Assembly (NCBI GenBank): GCA_025529335.1
Contig: JAMYHX010000036.1
Location: 1-64,000 of the forward strand
DNA from: Rhizopus sp. PT2906
Lineage: Eukaryota > Mucoromycota > Mucoromycetes > Mucorales > Rhizopodaceae
Direction: 5' to 3'
DNA length: 64,000 nt
Shown here in pieces: positions 1 to 11,518 of the stretch. Position 1 is the first letter of the stretch. Every line of letters starts with the position of its first letter. Position numbers and translations under genes: made by a program. Under the pieces are notes generated by a model that saw nothing but the letters and a program-made list of their open reading frames with translations, had not been told where the DNA came from and searched no databases.

Positions 1-3
1 ATA

Positions 4-77
4 TGACTTCTGCCAGACTCGAACTGGCGACCGCCTGTGTGTTAGACAGGCGTGATAACCATCTACACCAAGAAGTC
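4..77 (-). tRNA. tRNA-Val (anticodon AAC)
   Basis: Read on the minus strand, this 74-nt segment folds as a standard cloverleaf. The 7-bp acceptor stem GACTTCT/AGAAGTC is perfect. The D arm contains GTG..CAC, the anticodon stem CCTGT/ACAGG encloses the loop CTAACAC (anticodon AAC, Val), and the T arm GCCAG/CTGGC carries TTCGAGT. The discriminator base is A, with no encoded CCA, as expected for a eukaryotic nuclear tRNA. There is no intron. The gene touches the window edge, so its upstream neighbour on that side is not visible. Confidence 0.95.
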
Positions 78-1531
78 ATCTGATGCTTTTATAAACGTAA
101 ACAAATATATATTCCACGAAAAACACGTGACTTTAATATTTTTTTAAGAATTTTGTTATGAAGGGATACACACAGACTTGAGGAAAATGATGGTAGTGCT
201 CTCAGACGAAATGGTTAAAGATTGAATAAGTAATACCTGTTTGGAAAGTAGGAAAAATGTATTTTACCATGCATCGGTTAAATCTCCGGTATTCACGCCA
301 TTATGAAATCTTTTTCTTTTGAAATGCAATCTCATTAACCCAACTTTTAACAAGCCAATCATGTCATTTCAAATAATTAATGCGAGTCTATGTATACTTA
401 ACTGAAGGTCGTGCTTTTTTGTTTATTCTTTTATTGTTTCGGATATTTTGCTTTCACACAGTACATCTTTTTCTACAAGAATTTTATAGCAGTAACAACT
501 TTCATTTGGAAGAGAAAGTTCCTATCTTCGATTGATCGTAAGACTCACTTTAGCTCAAACACAAGAAAACCAAGATTATCAGATAAAGCTAGAGTTTAGA
601 AACAAGATGTTGTTCAGCTGTAAACATTCTAATTCTATTGCCATTAAATCTAAAAACTTTCTGATTACGAGTTATCAGAAATGCAAATAGCATATTGCAG
701 TTTGTGCATAGCTTTCGAATTAATAGCAACAGGTTATTGTAAAAGAAAGGGCCGGTTTGAACACAACACTAAAGTTCGTAATTTCACTTGGCAACGTTTA
801 GTTTATCAAAGCTTTATCTTGGAACACAAAATTTTTGACTTTTGAAGGCTTTTATTTCAATATTATGATTCCAAAAAACCTTTGTTTACATATTTCAATC
901 TTAGGCAAGAAGCCTTTCCTGAGAAAGATATTAATTCCGTGATAAATGCATTTTATTCCTTCGGTTCAGCTGTTTAGCCAAAATGAAAAAAGTCGGAGAC
1001 TGGCATCCTAGCTGTATTTTCGTATGTAACAGCTAGTACCAATATCTTTAGTAGCTTTTCAATGCTAATGCTCTTCAACAGTTAGTCAAGCCAAGTAACA
1101 ATTAGACAAGCCTTTAGTATGACTATCTTAGGGATTATGAAAATCTCGCTTTGTTCTTTATGAAGATTATCAATATAATCAACAGGTTAAAATTAATCAA
1201 GAAAATAGCCAAAGCCATTTGCCACAGTCTGTATATACTTTAAGACAATGATATAATAATATAGTTTATCTAGTCTCATGCCGAAGAAGGTCATTTTAAG
1301 ATTATACAAATAATAGTTGTATCTCCACAAACAAGATCCTTTTTCATTCATCAAAATAGTGGGAAAATTCAACTGCTTTGGGAAAGGGTGCACAAAGGAG
1401 TCTATAATAAACAAATTCTCTCTTTTGTCAGCGAGAAAAAAAAAATTAGACTTCATCGTCAGCGAATACGAAACATATAAAAAACGACTCTTGTTGTTTT
1501 TTCTTTTTATTCTTTATATCCTACATTTATT
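78..1531. other. Intergenic, AT-rich, no gene recognised
   Basis: About 1.45 kb between the tRNA and the first protein gene. Short open frames occur (for example around 411-599 and 1317-1535) but are low-complexity, hydrophobic or Lys-rich and resemble nothing I know. I see no conserved domain or long repeat. Confidence 0.6.
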
Positions 1532-2035
1532 ATGAGGTATAATTTGTTAGAGAACGAAGATATAGAATCCGTCAAAAGAAGAAGGTTTTGGTATATTGCT
1601 CCATTTGTGGTTTATACGATCGCCTCTTTTCAAGCAGAGCTGTTATTTTTGATCATCAGCATTATATTCTTTTCAGGATTTAAAGATATTATTACAAGAT
1701 TTATATGGACAATGGTATTGTGTACTTTAGGAATGGGATCTGTGATGGGTTCCTTAACAACATTTTTCATTATCGACAAATATGAAGGCAAAGAAGCTAT
1801 TGTTTTTACGACAATATTAAATTTCATCGTATTTGGGTCATGTAATCTACTCTGTATGAAATTGGATCATATCTTTGACTATTGGGGCTCTATTCAGCAT
1901 CCATGGTACTTTAATATAAGATATCCCTTGATTCTTGTAGTTGGATATTTGCATGGCAAGCTACTTTTTGGTGAAGGTGGAAGAAAGGAGCTATCAAAGA
2001 TAGAAAGAAAGTTAGAGAGATATGGATTCTTGTAA
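1532..2035 (+). CDS. Small multi-pass membrane protein, unknown function
   Basis: A single-exon ORF of 167 residues starts at the ATG at 1532, after a T-rich leader. Four hydrophobic stretches look like transmembrane helices, at roughly residues 22-47, 55-78, 88-110 and 127-145. Short charged loops separate them. The N-terminus is charged (KRRR at residues 15-18) and the C-terminal tail is basic and cytosolic-looking (RKELSKIERKLERYG). I do not recognise a family. Composition and length fit a small fungal integral membrane protein of the ER or endomembrane system. No catalytic motif is visible. It could be a lineage-specific protein. Confidence 0.6.
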   Translation: MRYNLLENEDIESVKRRRFWYIAPFVVYTIASFQAELLFLIISIIFFSGFKDIITRFIWTMVLCTLGMGSVMGSLTTFFIIDKYEGKEAIVFTTILNFIVFGSCNLLCMKLDHIFDYWGSIQHPWYFNIRYPLILVVGYLHGKLLFGEGGRKELSKIERKLERYGFL

Positions 2036-2604
2036 ATAAATAAAATATGTGATTCATTAAATCGGCATCAGACTATAGACTTCCTTTTCTCCCAACAGGC
2101 CATTAGCATATTTTGGTTATCTATGAGCCTTTTGAAAAGCTGCTTGAACTGCATTTTATCGTTTTTCATGTCTGGAACTGACTATATAGAGCTATCTTAC
2201 GACACTTGCATTTTTTTTTTTTTTTGCTATTCTCGTGATTATCCACGACTGTTTTCATGATGACTCCTCGGGCATTGATCATACTGGCTTTAATGAGAAA
2301 AGATGATCAAATATTAGGTTAAAAGGTACTAGGAAAGAAGCTCATCACGAATATATTATACAAATCTCCTAGTGGATACAATAATATATGCTTCCGGAAT
2401 GCCCGGAATAGCCACTAAAAGGTAGTTGTGCAGGAGAAATACTTTAGAAATGACGGCTAAACATGGTAATTTTATCTATACGGATCCAGTGACCGTAACA
2501 AAAACAATAAATGTTTTTTAGGCACAAGAAGTTTTATGAGACTATCAGCTTTTGAATCGAGTAAAAGAGTAATGCAACGTGTGATTTTATAATATAAACA
2601 ACTT
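2036..2604. other. Intergenic, convergent 3' ends
   Basis: About 570 bp between two convergent genes. It contains a T-run near 2211-2225 and no persuasive ORF. It probably holds the two 3' UTRs and poly(A) sites. Confidence 0.5.
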
Positions 2605-4603
2605 CTAAGCAATATTAGCAAAGTACTGGGAGATTCTATTGCTAAAGGTAATGCCATCTGCATCACCTCGTAAGATTGTTCCGATATATCCGTCAGGTCT
2701 AACAAGGACAACTTGTAATTCGTCGGAAGGAACTACTGCCGTGTTTGTCTTGCGATGATAAGCTCTATGGCACTGTGCTTGATTCAGTTTGTCAATCACT
2801 ACTCTATCACTGTCTAACAATCCTTTATATGCCGATATCTGATCTACTGTACTTGTTGTAACCACAACAACATTCATAGGTGGTAAGGAATGCACAGCTT
2901 TGCTGGTTTCATTCAAAAATGCTGATACGGTTTCTACTGTGGACCTTAAATCACTTGCAAGCACCAATAGTGTAAAGGTTAGCCACAAAGGCGCAGAAGG
3001 CTTGACATCTTTGACAACAACATCAAACACACGGGTCTTTTTACCAGTCGCATAGCTGTATACTTTGAAATTAGGTGCACGCATACCAGGCTGCAGCATG
3101 TATTCTTTACTAAATCTAGCCTCTTCATCAGATGGGTAAGGAGTCCAGAGTAAGAGATTATCATCCGTTGGGTCATATTTAATACCGAAGCCAGCAGTGA
3201 AGGCACGATGCTTTTCGACTACATCACAGTAATCAGCAGCTTCATGGCCTGCGGCGGCTTTTGCAGCAACTTTATCGATATTTAATACATTTTGAGCAAC
3301 TGGCCATCGCTCTGCTTGATATGTTGATAAAAACTTTCTGTTCAGTTGACCTTTTTCCACCATGCATATTTTCCAAATCTAAAAATAGCCCCAAGAAAAA
3401 GGTCAGCTGAATGTTTACCTAACCCGAGCTTCAACTTACAAGATTAAATATATCACCAAAGCCAGTGTTGACGCCCTGACCAAGTGTAGGACTTTGTGAA
3501 TGAGCAGCATCACCACATAAAAAGACTCTTAAATCTTCCGCATCGATTCTCTCCGCATACCTCTGTCCTACCACATATACTGACCAATACAAGACGCCCA
3601 AGAATTCTATACGATGAGGTAACAGAGCGCGCTTAGCTTCTCTTTGGATATCTTCTACTTGAATCTTGTTTCTATTGTATTGCTCTTTTCTTTGTTCATG
3701 TTCATTTTCCGCAAAGTGCACAAAAATACGGGTCAATCCGTTTTCACGTGGGAACATACTAATGGTTTTGGCATGGTCACTCTGGACAATGCTATAGAGA
3801 GAAAGTTAGCTCCCAAATCGACATGCATAAGGGCTAAAACTGCTTACCATACTTCTTTTCTACTTGCAAAATTGGTTCGAATCAAGGCATCCAAAACACC
3901 AGCATGTGTTTCGGTTGTCTCTCCTTCATTTGAGATGCCGAGTTGACGGCGGATGTCACTATGGGCCCCATCACAGCCCAAGATGTATTTACACTTGACC
4001 TCCTCGGAGCCCTTTCCTTCCTCAAGATGCACCACAGTTGCGCGCATAGGGTATTCGGGATCATCGTCCACACGAACCATCTTCATCACAGTGGCGGGAC
4101 GCTCGACCTGAACATCAGATTGAGAAAGTTTACCTTGTAAGCTTGATTCGGTGATATGTTGACCAACGCATAAAAGATATCTAATAGAGTGTATAAGCAC
4201 TATAGCCTTGTAGTTTGCCTTTTATACTTACTCATGCTTTGATTCAATTTCTTCAGGAACAAATGGTATTTCCTTTTGAAGGACACCGTTCAAATACGAA
4301 GACATCTTGTCAACCTTGACACCCGTTCTTAGCAGTTCAATTTCCAAACCTGCTCTTTCAAGAAGTTCCAATGTACGTCCATGAATCCAGTCACCTCTTC
4401 CCCAGTGGTTGGGCTCATATTCAATATCTATAAACTGTTACCATCTGTTCATGCAGTATCGACCTTAATTTACCTAATATACGAACGACGAGTCCAGCTT
4501 GAACGCATAAATTTGCAGCCAACAGACCAACGGGACCACCACCGACGACCAAGACATCGACAACAGAAGGTGGAGCTGGTATAGAAAGATCGGGGGTAAC
4601 CAT
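2605..4603 (-). CDS. FAD-dependent aromatic monooxygenase (phenol 2-monooxygenase-like)
   Basis: Five exons joined by short GT-AG introns (near 4428-4471, 4185-4232, 3795-3848 and 3378-3441) give a protein of nearly 600 residues. Residues 16-42 form the N-terminal Rossmann FAD-binding strand-loop with GGGPVG at 21-26. A mid-protein DG motif (GCDGAHSDIRRQLG, about 3950) and the FAD ribityl-binding GD motif (CGDAAHSQSPTLGQG, about 3510) follow. This is the signature order of class A flavoprotein hydroxylases (PF01494). The last 250 residues resemble the thioredoxin-fold dimerisation domain of phenol hydroxylases. The likely reaction is NAD(P)H- and O2-dependent hydroxylation of a phenolic ring in the cytosol. 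The substrate cannot be read from sequence. The gene stands alone and is not in an obvious catabolic cluster. Confidence 0.88.
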
Positions 4604-5668
4604 TATAATAGTGGAATAAAAGAAAAAGTAAAGAGAAAAAGATAATCTATTTAAAAGATGTCTTCAGGGACCCTTTTTTGTGTTTAATGCTTGACTTCAT
4701 CTGAAATTGTGGCATGATTTTTTACTCTAGGGCAAGTAGTACAGTGCCTTATAATTTTATTAGGCGACTGTGTTGACTGTTGACTCATTTTAGGAAGCTC
4801 GGACTATCTACTTTTTAAGAACAGGAGGTCATTACAAAGAATGGGGTAGGTAAAAATAAGATCAGTTTAACTAGTATGACAATAGCAATGATCTAATGAT
4901 TCCTGGTGATAAAAAGCTTGTAGAGAGTTTCGTTGGCCCTATTATCTCTCTAGTCGGATTTACACAAGTAAATAACTGATGTGTATTATATTCGAAGCAG
5001 GTCAACTAAATGCACCGTTAAAATAAAACTGAGGGTTCAAGTTTGTTATTGATAATGTAGGCATTCGTTTTCAAATAATAAAATGTGTATGATGCAAGAT
5101 ATAAAAGGCAGCGATGGTTAAAATATATATTAAAAAGGGAAACAAACATCGCCTGTTGCAGCTCTCCTTTTGGGCAGAGTATAAGCATCAGAAAGAGAAA
5201 AAAAAAAAAGCATTTTCTATGCTATGGTGTTCATTTTAGTAACAGGTCAAGGTTTCGTTCATGTCTCCGACGTTTCCATGACGTTCGTTTTCCGCCAATT
5301 GTGGAGTCAAGCTACCTTGCCAAGGATCCATAGTCCCAAGGAAAGTATATCACCATTAATGAACGTATGGCGTTGAAGAGTTGACTGATAACAGTGACGA
5401 AGGAATGGCCAAAATGACTATGGTTGTCAGCTTAATGTCAAGCCCAAACTCAGTTACGGAGTAAAAAATCATGCCATTCAGAGTATTTTTATCAAAATGA
5501 AGGACTCTATGAAGGCGTGTTGTCTGACCAGAAGCTTTGATGTCACATTCTGCTTATTTATTAAAGTATTGCCAACTGCAGAATTACGTGTCAAGAGTAT
5601 AAAGATAATTGAAGATGTCAGAAACAAATTAGATGGTGACTTATTAATGATTGTTTGCTATCTCTCTC

Positions 5669-5699
<31 letters not shown>

Positions 5700-5950
5700 G
5701 TATCTTGGTTGATTGTCTGTTGAAATCAGAGCATTAAAAGTTTCTTTATATCACAAAAGACACAAAGGAAGACATCTGATAGGTAAGTTCTTAATAATAA
5801 CAGTTGATATCAATCTTGCATTAAGAATCAAAAGGATGTACATTGAATAAAATAACAAATAGGGAATGTGTAAAGTGTATAAATAACTATAAGAGGGAGG
5901 GTTGAAAGGGTAGCATTTTGGATATATAAATAATATGTGTGTATATATGC

Positions 5951-5987
<37 letters not shown>

Positions 5988-6030
5988 AAAGTGAATATAT
6001 GTATAAAAAGGATAATACAATAGAAAGGTA
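4604..6030. other. Intergenic region with microsatellite
   Basis: About 1.4 kb between the promoter of the monooxygenase and the 3' end of the acidic orphan. It includes a long T-run (about 5671-5698) and a TA dinucleotide tract (about 5943-5988). No convincing coding region is seen. Confidence 0.5.
5943..5988. repeat. (TA)n microsatellite
   Basis: An almost uninterrupted alternating TA tract with a few G interruptions. It lies just downstream of the stop codon of the acidic orphan gene, so probably in its 3' UTR or terminator region. Confidence 0.85.
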
Positions 6031-7611
6031 TTAAACAACTGCTTGCAGTTTTACTCGGCTTCTCCAATCTAACATGGACTCTGCTCCAACTAACAACACT
6101 TTCCATATTTTGAAAACACAATTCATAAAACCGGTAAAGCTCTTTTCATTCTCTTCCTCGTGATATGCTTGTGCTATATCCATCGCTGTCCATGCTGCAT
6201 TAACAAAGCTGATTGATACGCTCATGATGGAAGGAATATTCTTTTGCTCATATGAGCGATTCAGAGGTAATAGAGTACCATAAGAGACAGATCTTGTTGT
6301 AGTGCCAGTAGTAACAGTATTGCTCATTTGCTGAGAATAAATCTGGTGATTTTCTGTTTCTTCTTCCATCATATCAGCTAAAGACTGATAGGATTCGCTT
6401 GAATGGCGCGATAATATTTTTTCTGAATCGTCAGAATTGTTGTGTGCAGAATTTGGTTCGTGCGCATGGCAACTGGTATTCTCCATATCTTCTTGGCTGA
6501 CATCGTCATTACTTTTACCATCATCGCAGCTACTACTATCATCTCCATCACTGCTACTGTTACTACTACTGCTACTACTGCTACTGCTGCTATTACTATT
6601 ATGGTTATTGTGGCTCAGGATACCGTTACTATCATTCATTTTGTTATCCCGCTCCTTATTTTCAAGATTTGTTGGTTGCTGTTGTTGCTCTTCATAAATA
6701 GCTGATTTCATGGATTTCAAGTCAGCTGAGCGATACCAATTTAGAATTTCAGGAGACATGGAAATACCCGTGCTTTTGTACTCGGCTTGGTGATTACTAC
6801 TCTGTGCATTTCGATAATTTTCTTCATCCTCTTCTTCCTCTTCTTCCTTAACCACTTGAAGTTGAGTATGAAAGCTAGTATATCTCCTCTGTTTATCTCT
6901 TTCCTCTTCATCGTCTTCATCCAAATCTGGATTAACAACATGTAGTGTAAGTCCGTTGCCATTGTATTTACTATGGCCCATCCATGTGTTTTCATCCATG
7001 ATAAGAGATGAAGTATGTATCGATTCTTCATCTTCAACAAACTGCGAGGTGTCTGGGGCAGGGGCACTCATGACAATGACGCCTTCATCACCAATAATAA
7101 AAGTATCGTCATCATAATAATCATAATCGTCATCATCATCTTCTTCATCATTATGATTGACATATTCATTGGAATAATAGTCATATCCATTAGGCTGTTG
7201 TATATTATGATTAGTTGCATTATTAGTATTGAAATTAGTGTCGTTAACCATTTGATGAGGGGTATAAATAAAATCTCCTTCAGTCATCATCACTTTTGGA
7301 TGTATCACTGGAAATCGTAATAGTATCTGCTGTGATTTGCTAAAGACACTGTGGATAAGCCAATTTTCTAAAAATGTATAAGGCGGCTTCTTTCTGAAAC
7401 TTGGATTATTCTGACGCGATATTTTATGACAAGTGGTATAAAATGTCTTATTGGCCAAATAAAATGGATCATCCTCTACTACAGAGTTATTGTCTAGCAT
7501 TAGGCCATATTCTTCACTTATTGGCTCTTCTTCCTTTGGTATATAATAGCTTTCTTCTTTTGCTGTTTGTTCTTCTTCTTTATCAGCTTGTTCGTTGGAA
7601 TGACTAATCAT
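6031..7611 (-). CDS. Acidic Ser/Asp/Asn-rich protein of unknown function
   Basis: A single uninterrupted frame of 526 residues. The first 35 residues are Glu-rich. Residues about 50-115 look foldable (FYTTCHKISRQ, then a Phe/Pro/Leu-rich stretch). The centre is dominated by Asp/Glu and Asn/Ser runs, including a run of about 15 Ser on the N-terminal side of an Asp-rich tract. The last 75 residues are again low in bias and rich in hydrophobic and aromatic residues (SFVNAAWTAMDIAQAYHEEE and FKIWKVLLVG). The layout suggests a mostly disordered nuclear or signalling protein with short ordered ends. I do not recognise a domain and assign no function. The long repeats of acidic and Ser codons also create spurious Leu-rich frames on the opposite strand. 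Confidence 0.65.
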   Translation of the reverse strand: MISHSNEQADKEEEQTAKEESYYIPKEEEPISEEYGLMLDNNSVVEDDPFYLANKTFYTTCHKISRQNNPSFRKKPPYTFLENWLIHSVFSKSQQILLRFPVIHPKVMMTEGDFIYTPHQMVNDTNFNTNNATNHNIQQPNGYDYYSNEYVNHNDEEDDDDDYDYYDDDTFIIGDEGVIVMSAPAPDTSQFVEDEESIHTSSLIMDENTWMGHSKYNGNGLTLHVVNPDLDEDDEEERDKQRRYTSFHTQLQVVKEEEEEEDEENYRNAQSSNHQAEYKSTGISMSPEILNWYRSADLKSMKSAIYEEQQQQPTNLENKERDNKMNDSNGILSHNNHNSNSSSSSSSSSSNSSSDGDDSSSCDDGKSNDDVSQEDMENTSCHAHEPNSAHNNSDDSEKILSRHSSESYQSLADMMEEETENHQIYSQQMSNTVTTGTTTRSVSYGTLLPLNRSYEQKNIPSIMSVSISFVNAAWTAMDIAQAYHEEENEKSFTGFMNCVFKIWKVLLVGAESMLDWRSRVKLQAVV

Positions 7612-8631
7612 TAGTTGGCAAGATTAAAGAAACGTTTTTGTTTTTTATGTGTTGCGTATATAGAGTTTTATAGTATATACAAATGTTTATTAAGAAAAGA
7701 AAAAAAGAAAAAAGAGAGAGAGAGAGAGAGAGAGAAAAGAGAAAAAAGCCTCTAAAGTTTGGAAAATATTTTTTTTTTAGTTGGTGAAACAAGTCTTGCG
7801 AAGAAGAATATACAAATGAAAGATTATTATCCTTTGTGTCTTTAAAACCCTTTGTTGAGGCTATTTTTATTTTCTTTACTTCTTCTCTTTATTCACTTTA
7901 GTTTTTATTTTACTCTTGTTCCTGAAAAAAAAAAAAAATAATTATAATAATAATAAAAAAAACAGGAACGGACATTCAAAAAGATGAGTCTCTTGGTTCT
8001 TTTCTAAGAAGGTGTAGCCTTACTTGTCTCAAAAAGTGTACAAAGATGAATTTCTATAGATTTGTAAAGCTTTATGTGTAACGATTACCATATGTGTGCG
8101 TGTGTGAGAGAGCAAAAGACTGATTATACATGAGAATGGCAAAGACGTAACCTTGCCTTTTTTATTATAAACTATATTACATATGTTATTATGCTACTTT
8201 TCATTTATGATCTATTGTTGTTGACAAGTTTAATATAGTCAAGGCAAGTCATTGTAGGACTGACTTCATTATGACGAACTTACAGAACTGTTGACTAAAC
8301 AGGTGGGTTCTCACATCTAAAGCACATATATACTCTTGGATCATAAATATATTGAAGATCATCAGCAAATAATTGCTAACCTATGTGTATCATCACTATG
8401 GCAATTCAGGGGCGTGCAATGATTATGGTTGCCATGAATAATGTTCCCCCCAAAAAAAAAAGCAGTGATGATCTTTTCCTATTGGGTGGTTTCCCCATGA
8501 CATTAAGGGGCATATTTTTTGATTTTGTTTGATTATCCGACCATCTTTTTCCCTGTCTTTATTTTTCCAAAAAAGGGGCATAAAGAAACAGATAGAAGAG
8601 GAAAGAGGGAGAGTGTATATGATATATAAGA
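7612..8631. other. Divergent intergenic region
   Basis: About 1 kb between two divergently transcribed genes, so it should hold both promoters. It contains a GA/CT dinucleotide tract (about 7713-7734) close to the acidic gene and purine/pyrimidine-biased leaders. Nothing coding is recognised. Confidence 0.5.
7713..7734. repeat. (GA)n microsatellite in 5' leader
   Basis: A run of GA dinucleotides, read as CT on the coding strand of the neighbouring acidic gene, about 100 bp upstream of its ATG. Pyrimidine-rich leaders just upstream of start codons are common in fungi, so this may be a promoter element or simply a microsatellite. Confidence 0.8.
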
Positions 8632-10070
8632 ATGAATCCACCTTCTAACACTTGGAGTTTACAACAACTCTTTGGATTTCTTGATCAAAATAAAGACGGT
8701 ATCATTGATTTCCATGATATTCTTGCAGTTTGTAATTCACCCAATATACATGTCGACCAAGTAAGAACTCATCAGCTGTTACATGTTCAAGTCTAACGCT
8801 TTTTCTTCTTGTAGGAAACATTACTAGACATTCAAACAAAACTATCAAATAAGCTTATAGAAAAAGAAATCAATTTCTCAGAGTTTGTCTTCTTACTTAC
8901 AAACCACTCTATTGTCGATCATATAAAATCGGAACACCTCGGAAAAATCATGGATATTGTAGTCACTCATACCATCACATCCTCAGAGCCAAGTGTATTG
9001 GATCGATATAAGGCCATGCTGACCTCAGATACCATGAAACATCTTATATCAGGCGCTATCGCCGGTGCCCTTTCACGCACAGTCGTAAGTCCAATGGAGA
9101 GAATGAAAATTCTATTTCAGGTATAATGCAGGCTACACACATTTGAAATCACATGAACACTTATATTGTTATTTTAGGTCCAAGGTCCTGAAACAGCTGC
9201 ATACACTGGCATCTGGTCTACATTAAGCAAAATTTGGAAAGAAGAGGGGTTCAGAGGGTTCATGAGAGGAAATGGCACTAATGTCATCCGTATGGTTCCT
9301 TACAGTGCTTCTCAATTTGCTGCTTATGAACAACTCAAATCTATCTTGATGGAACCAGGTAAAACTGAATTGGATACTCCCAGAAGATTAGTGGCCGGGG
9401 CCTTTGCAGGTACCGTCTCTGTTGCTTGTACGTACCCTTTAGATTTAGTACGTACAAGATTATCTATCCAATCAGCTACATTCAAACATGATGTATCAAC
9501 ACCCAAAAAGTTGCCAGGTATCTTTCCTACCATGCGTCTTATCTATCAAACAGAGGGCGGGATTCGTGGACTATATAGAGGACTATGGCCAACAACACTA
9601 GTAGGTGATATTGACCATTGTCCAAGATAACAGAGAAATAACATATAAATAGGGAGTGGCACCTTATGTAGCATTAAATTTCCAATGCTATGAGGTCTTG
9701 AAAGAATACCTAATACCTATTGGCGATCATAGCCAAGGAAATATCAGAAAGCTATTCTGTGGCGCATTAGCCGGATCCATTGCTCAAACTATTATTTATC
9801 CTTTAGGTAAGCCCATATTCTTGAATCCCACTCGTACTTTACTCACGCAAAAAAAAAGATGTACTTAGACGACGATTCCAAGTGAGTGGAATGAATACAA
9901 TGGACTATCAGTATAAAGGCACATGGCACGCCTTGAAGACAATGACACAAAAGGAAGGAATCAAGTCCTTATATCGTGGTCTACTGCCAAACTATCTAAA
10001 AGTTGCCCCTGCTATGGGTGTAACGTTTTATTCTTATGAACTGTGTAAAGAAATTATGCATGCAAACTAA
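8632..10070 (+). CDS. EF-hand mitochondrial carrier (SCaMC / ATP-Mg/Pi type)
   Basis: Five exons (8632-8760, 8815-9120, 9178-9600, 9653-9806, 9859-10070) encode about 407 residues. Residues 18-29 form an EF-hand loop, DQNKDGIIDFHD, and a degenerate partner loop follows before residue 75. The carrier domain starts near residue 110 and shows three repeats with signatures SPMERMK, YPLDLVRTR and YPLDVLRRR, the last restored across the fourth intron. This is the organisation of calcium-regulated ATP-Mg/Pi carriers (yeast Sal1, animal SCaMC) of the inner mitochondrial membrane, which exchange Mg-ATP for phosphate. The EF-hand portion is short: one EF pair instead of the usual four hands. The start is supported by the stop-rich region upstream. 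Confidence 0.9.
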
Positions 10071-10127
10071 TTCGTGTACATTTTTTTTAGAGAATCCTTA
10101 ATAAACCAATCTTGTTTATTTTCTTTT

Positions 10128-11518
10128 TTAGATTTTAAGTGAAGCAAGGTCAGCAACCAATTGAGTAGGATCAAAATCCCAAATGACTACTTTACCATCT
10201 GCACCACAAGTAGAAAATTTGGTAACATTGGTGCGATCCCCTTCATAAGCACGGATTTCACTATTATAATGATGAGATGTGGGCTATAAACAGAACGAGA
10301 TTAGCTTACATAATGGTATTTTGATGAACAGTATTCAAAGCAGTATCATCTTCTACTTCTCCACGGGAATCCATTGTCTTGAATCGAGCTAGAATGGATG
10401 AGGATTGGGATGTCTTTTTGCGTCCGGTATCTAAAGATCCAGCATAGCGCCTACCGAGAAATATGAATTTCTCTATTTCACAATATCACAATTTCATACC
10501 AATCACGACCATCCTTTGTTTCATATAAAATGGGTGCACAATCAAAACCAGCAGCGATAATTTGCTGCTCGTTTGCCCAAATAAGAGAGCGGAAGGGAAG
10601 CGTGTTGCTTGGAATGGTCAACACAGTATGGTTTCCATCAGCAGAGGGATAAGCAACATTAATAGATGAGTCATGGCCAGCAAAAGCGAGCGCGTCACCA
10701 GAAGGAGAAAAGGCGACTGAGTGAACCCAACCACCTCTGCCATTGCTGAATTCACCACATACTGTGTTGAAAGGCAATTTGTCACCCCATACACTTGGAG
10801 AAGGCCTAAAAACAAGCGTTGAGTGTTGGCCGTTGATATGTAGTGCTTTTTTTTTTTTTTTACTTCTTGTCAAGTCCTTTAATAAAGGATGAAAAGACAC
10901 GAGCCTTCATATCAGCTGAACCAGCTGCCAATAAGACACCATTAGGGTGCCAGTCGATAGAGAGAACAGTGCTACGAATGGGTTTCTTCAAGTGTTTACT
11001 AGCCCACCAATCATTATCTCCTTCAAAATAACAGACGGAAATACAGCGGGCACCGCTGGCAACAGCAAACTTTTGTTCATCGGGTGACCAACGAACGAAA
11101 GTAGCTGCACGATTGATACGTAGCAAGACAAGTCCTGGCTTCCAAACACCTCCTTCATTCGTCCAGACGTAAGCGTTTCTATCTTGTGAACAGGTAACGA
11201 TACGATTCGTTTTAGGCGCAAAATCAATGCTTGTAATTACTTTATCGTGCTATATGATGTCAGCTGGGTGTTTTTAAACATCTCCTCTTCTATTTATATA
11301 TATATATTACTCCTTTTAAAGTAGCTTCCAACTTTGAATTAGAGTGTCCATATTGGTAAATGAAGGCATCATTTGTATTTTGACAAACAACCAGTTCTAT
11401 ACAAAGTCATCATCAATGTTCCCCTTTTTCTTTTTAGTATATTTCACTTACGGTCCTTGTTAAAAGAATGAGCAGTAATAGGAGCGTTTGTTAATTCGTA
11501 AATATCAGGTGAAGACAT
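10128..11518 (-). CDS. ARC40: Arp2/3 complex subunit 1 (ARPC1/Arc40), WD40
   Basis: A multi-exon WD40 protein. The N-terminus MSSPDIYELTNAPITAHSF matches the ARPC1 opening (x-PITAHxWNKDR). After short introns the repeats follow: HDKVITSIDFAPKTNRIVT, then RAATFVRWSPDEQKFAVASG, then STVLSIDWHPNGVLLAAGS, then GWVHSVAFSPSGDALAFAG, and the last blade contains TNVTKFSTCGADGKVVIWD. The C-terminus ends ASLKI. ARPC1 is a structural subunit of the seven-protein Arp2/3 complex, which nucleates branched actin at endocytic patches. About six introns are inferred. The blades are ordered as in the family and nothing is missing. It lies tail-to-tail with the mitochondrial carrier, with only 57 bp between the stop codons. 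Confidence 0.93.

Noticed and set aside
5085..5700. Two short plus-strand ORFs in the 4.6-6.0 kb gap
   Set aside because: Lys- and Phe-rich translations of A/T runs, with no conserved pattern and no splice context.
6437..6705. Leu-rich and Thr-rich plus-strand ORFs
   Set aside because: They are complementary-strand readings of the Ser/Asp repeat codons of the acidic orphan gene.
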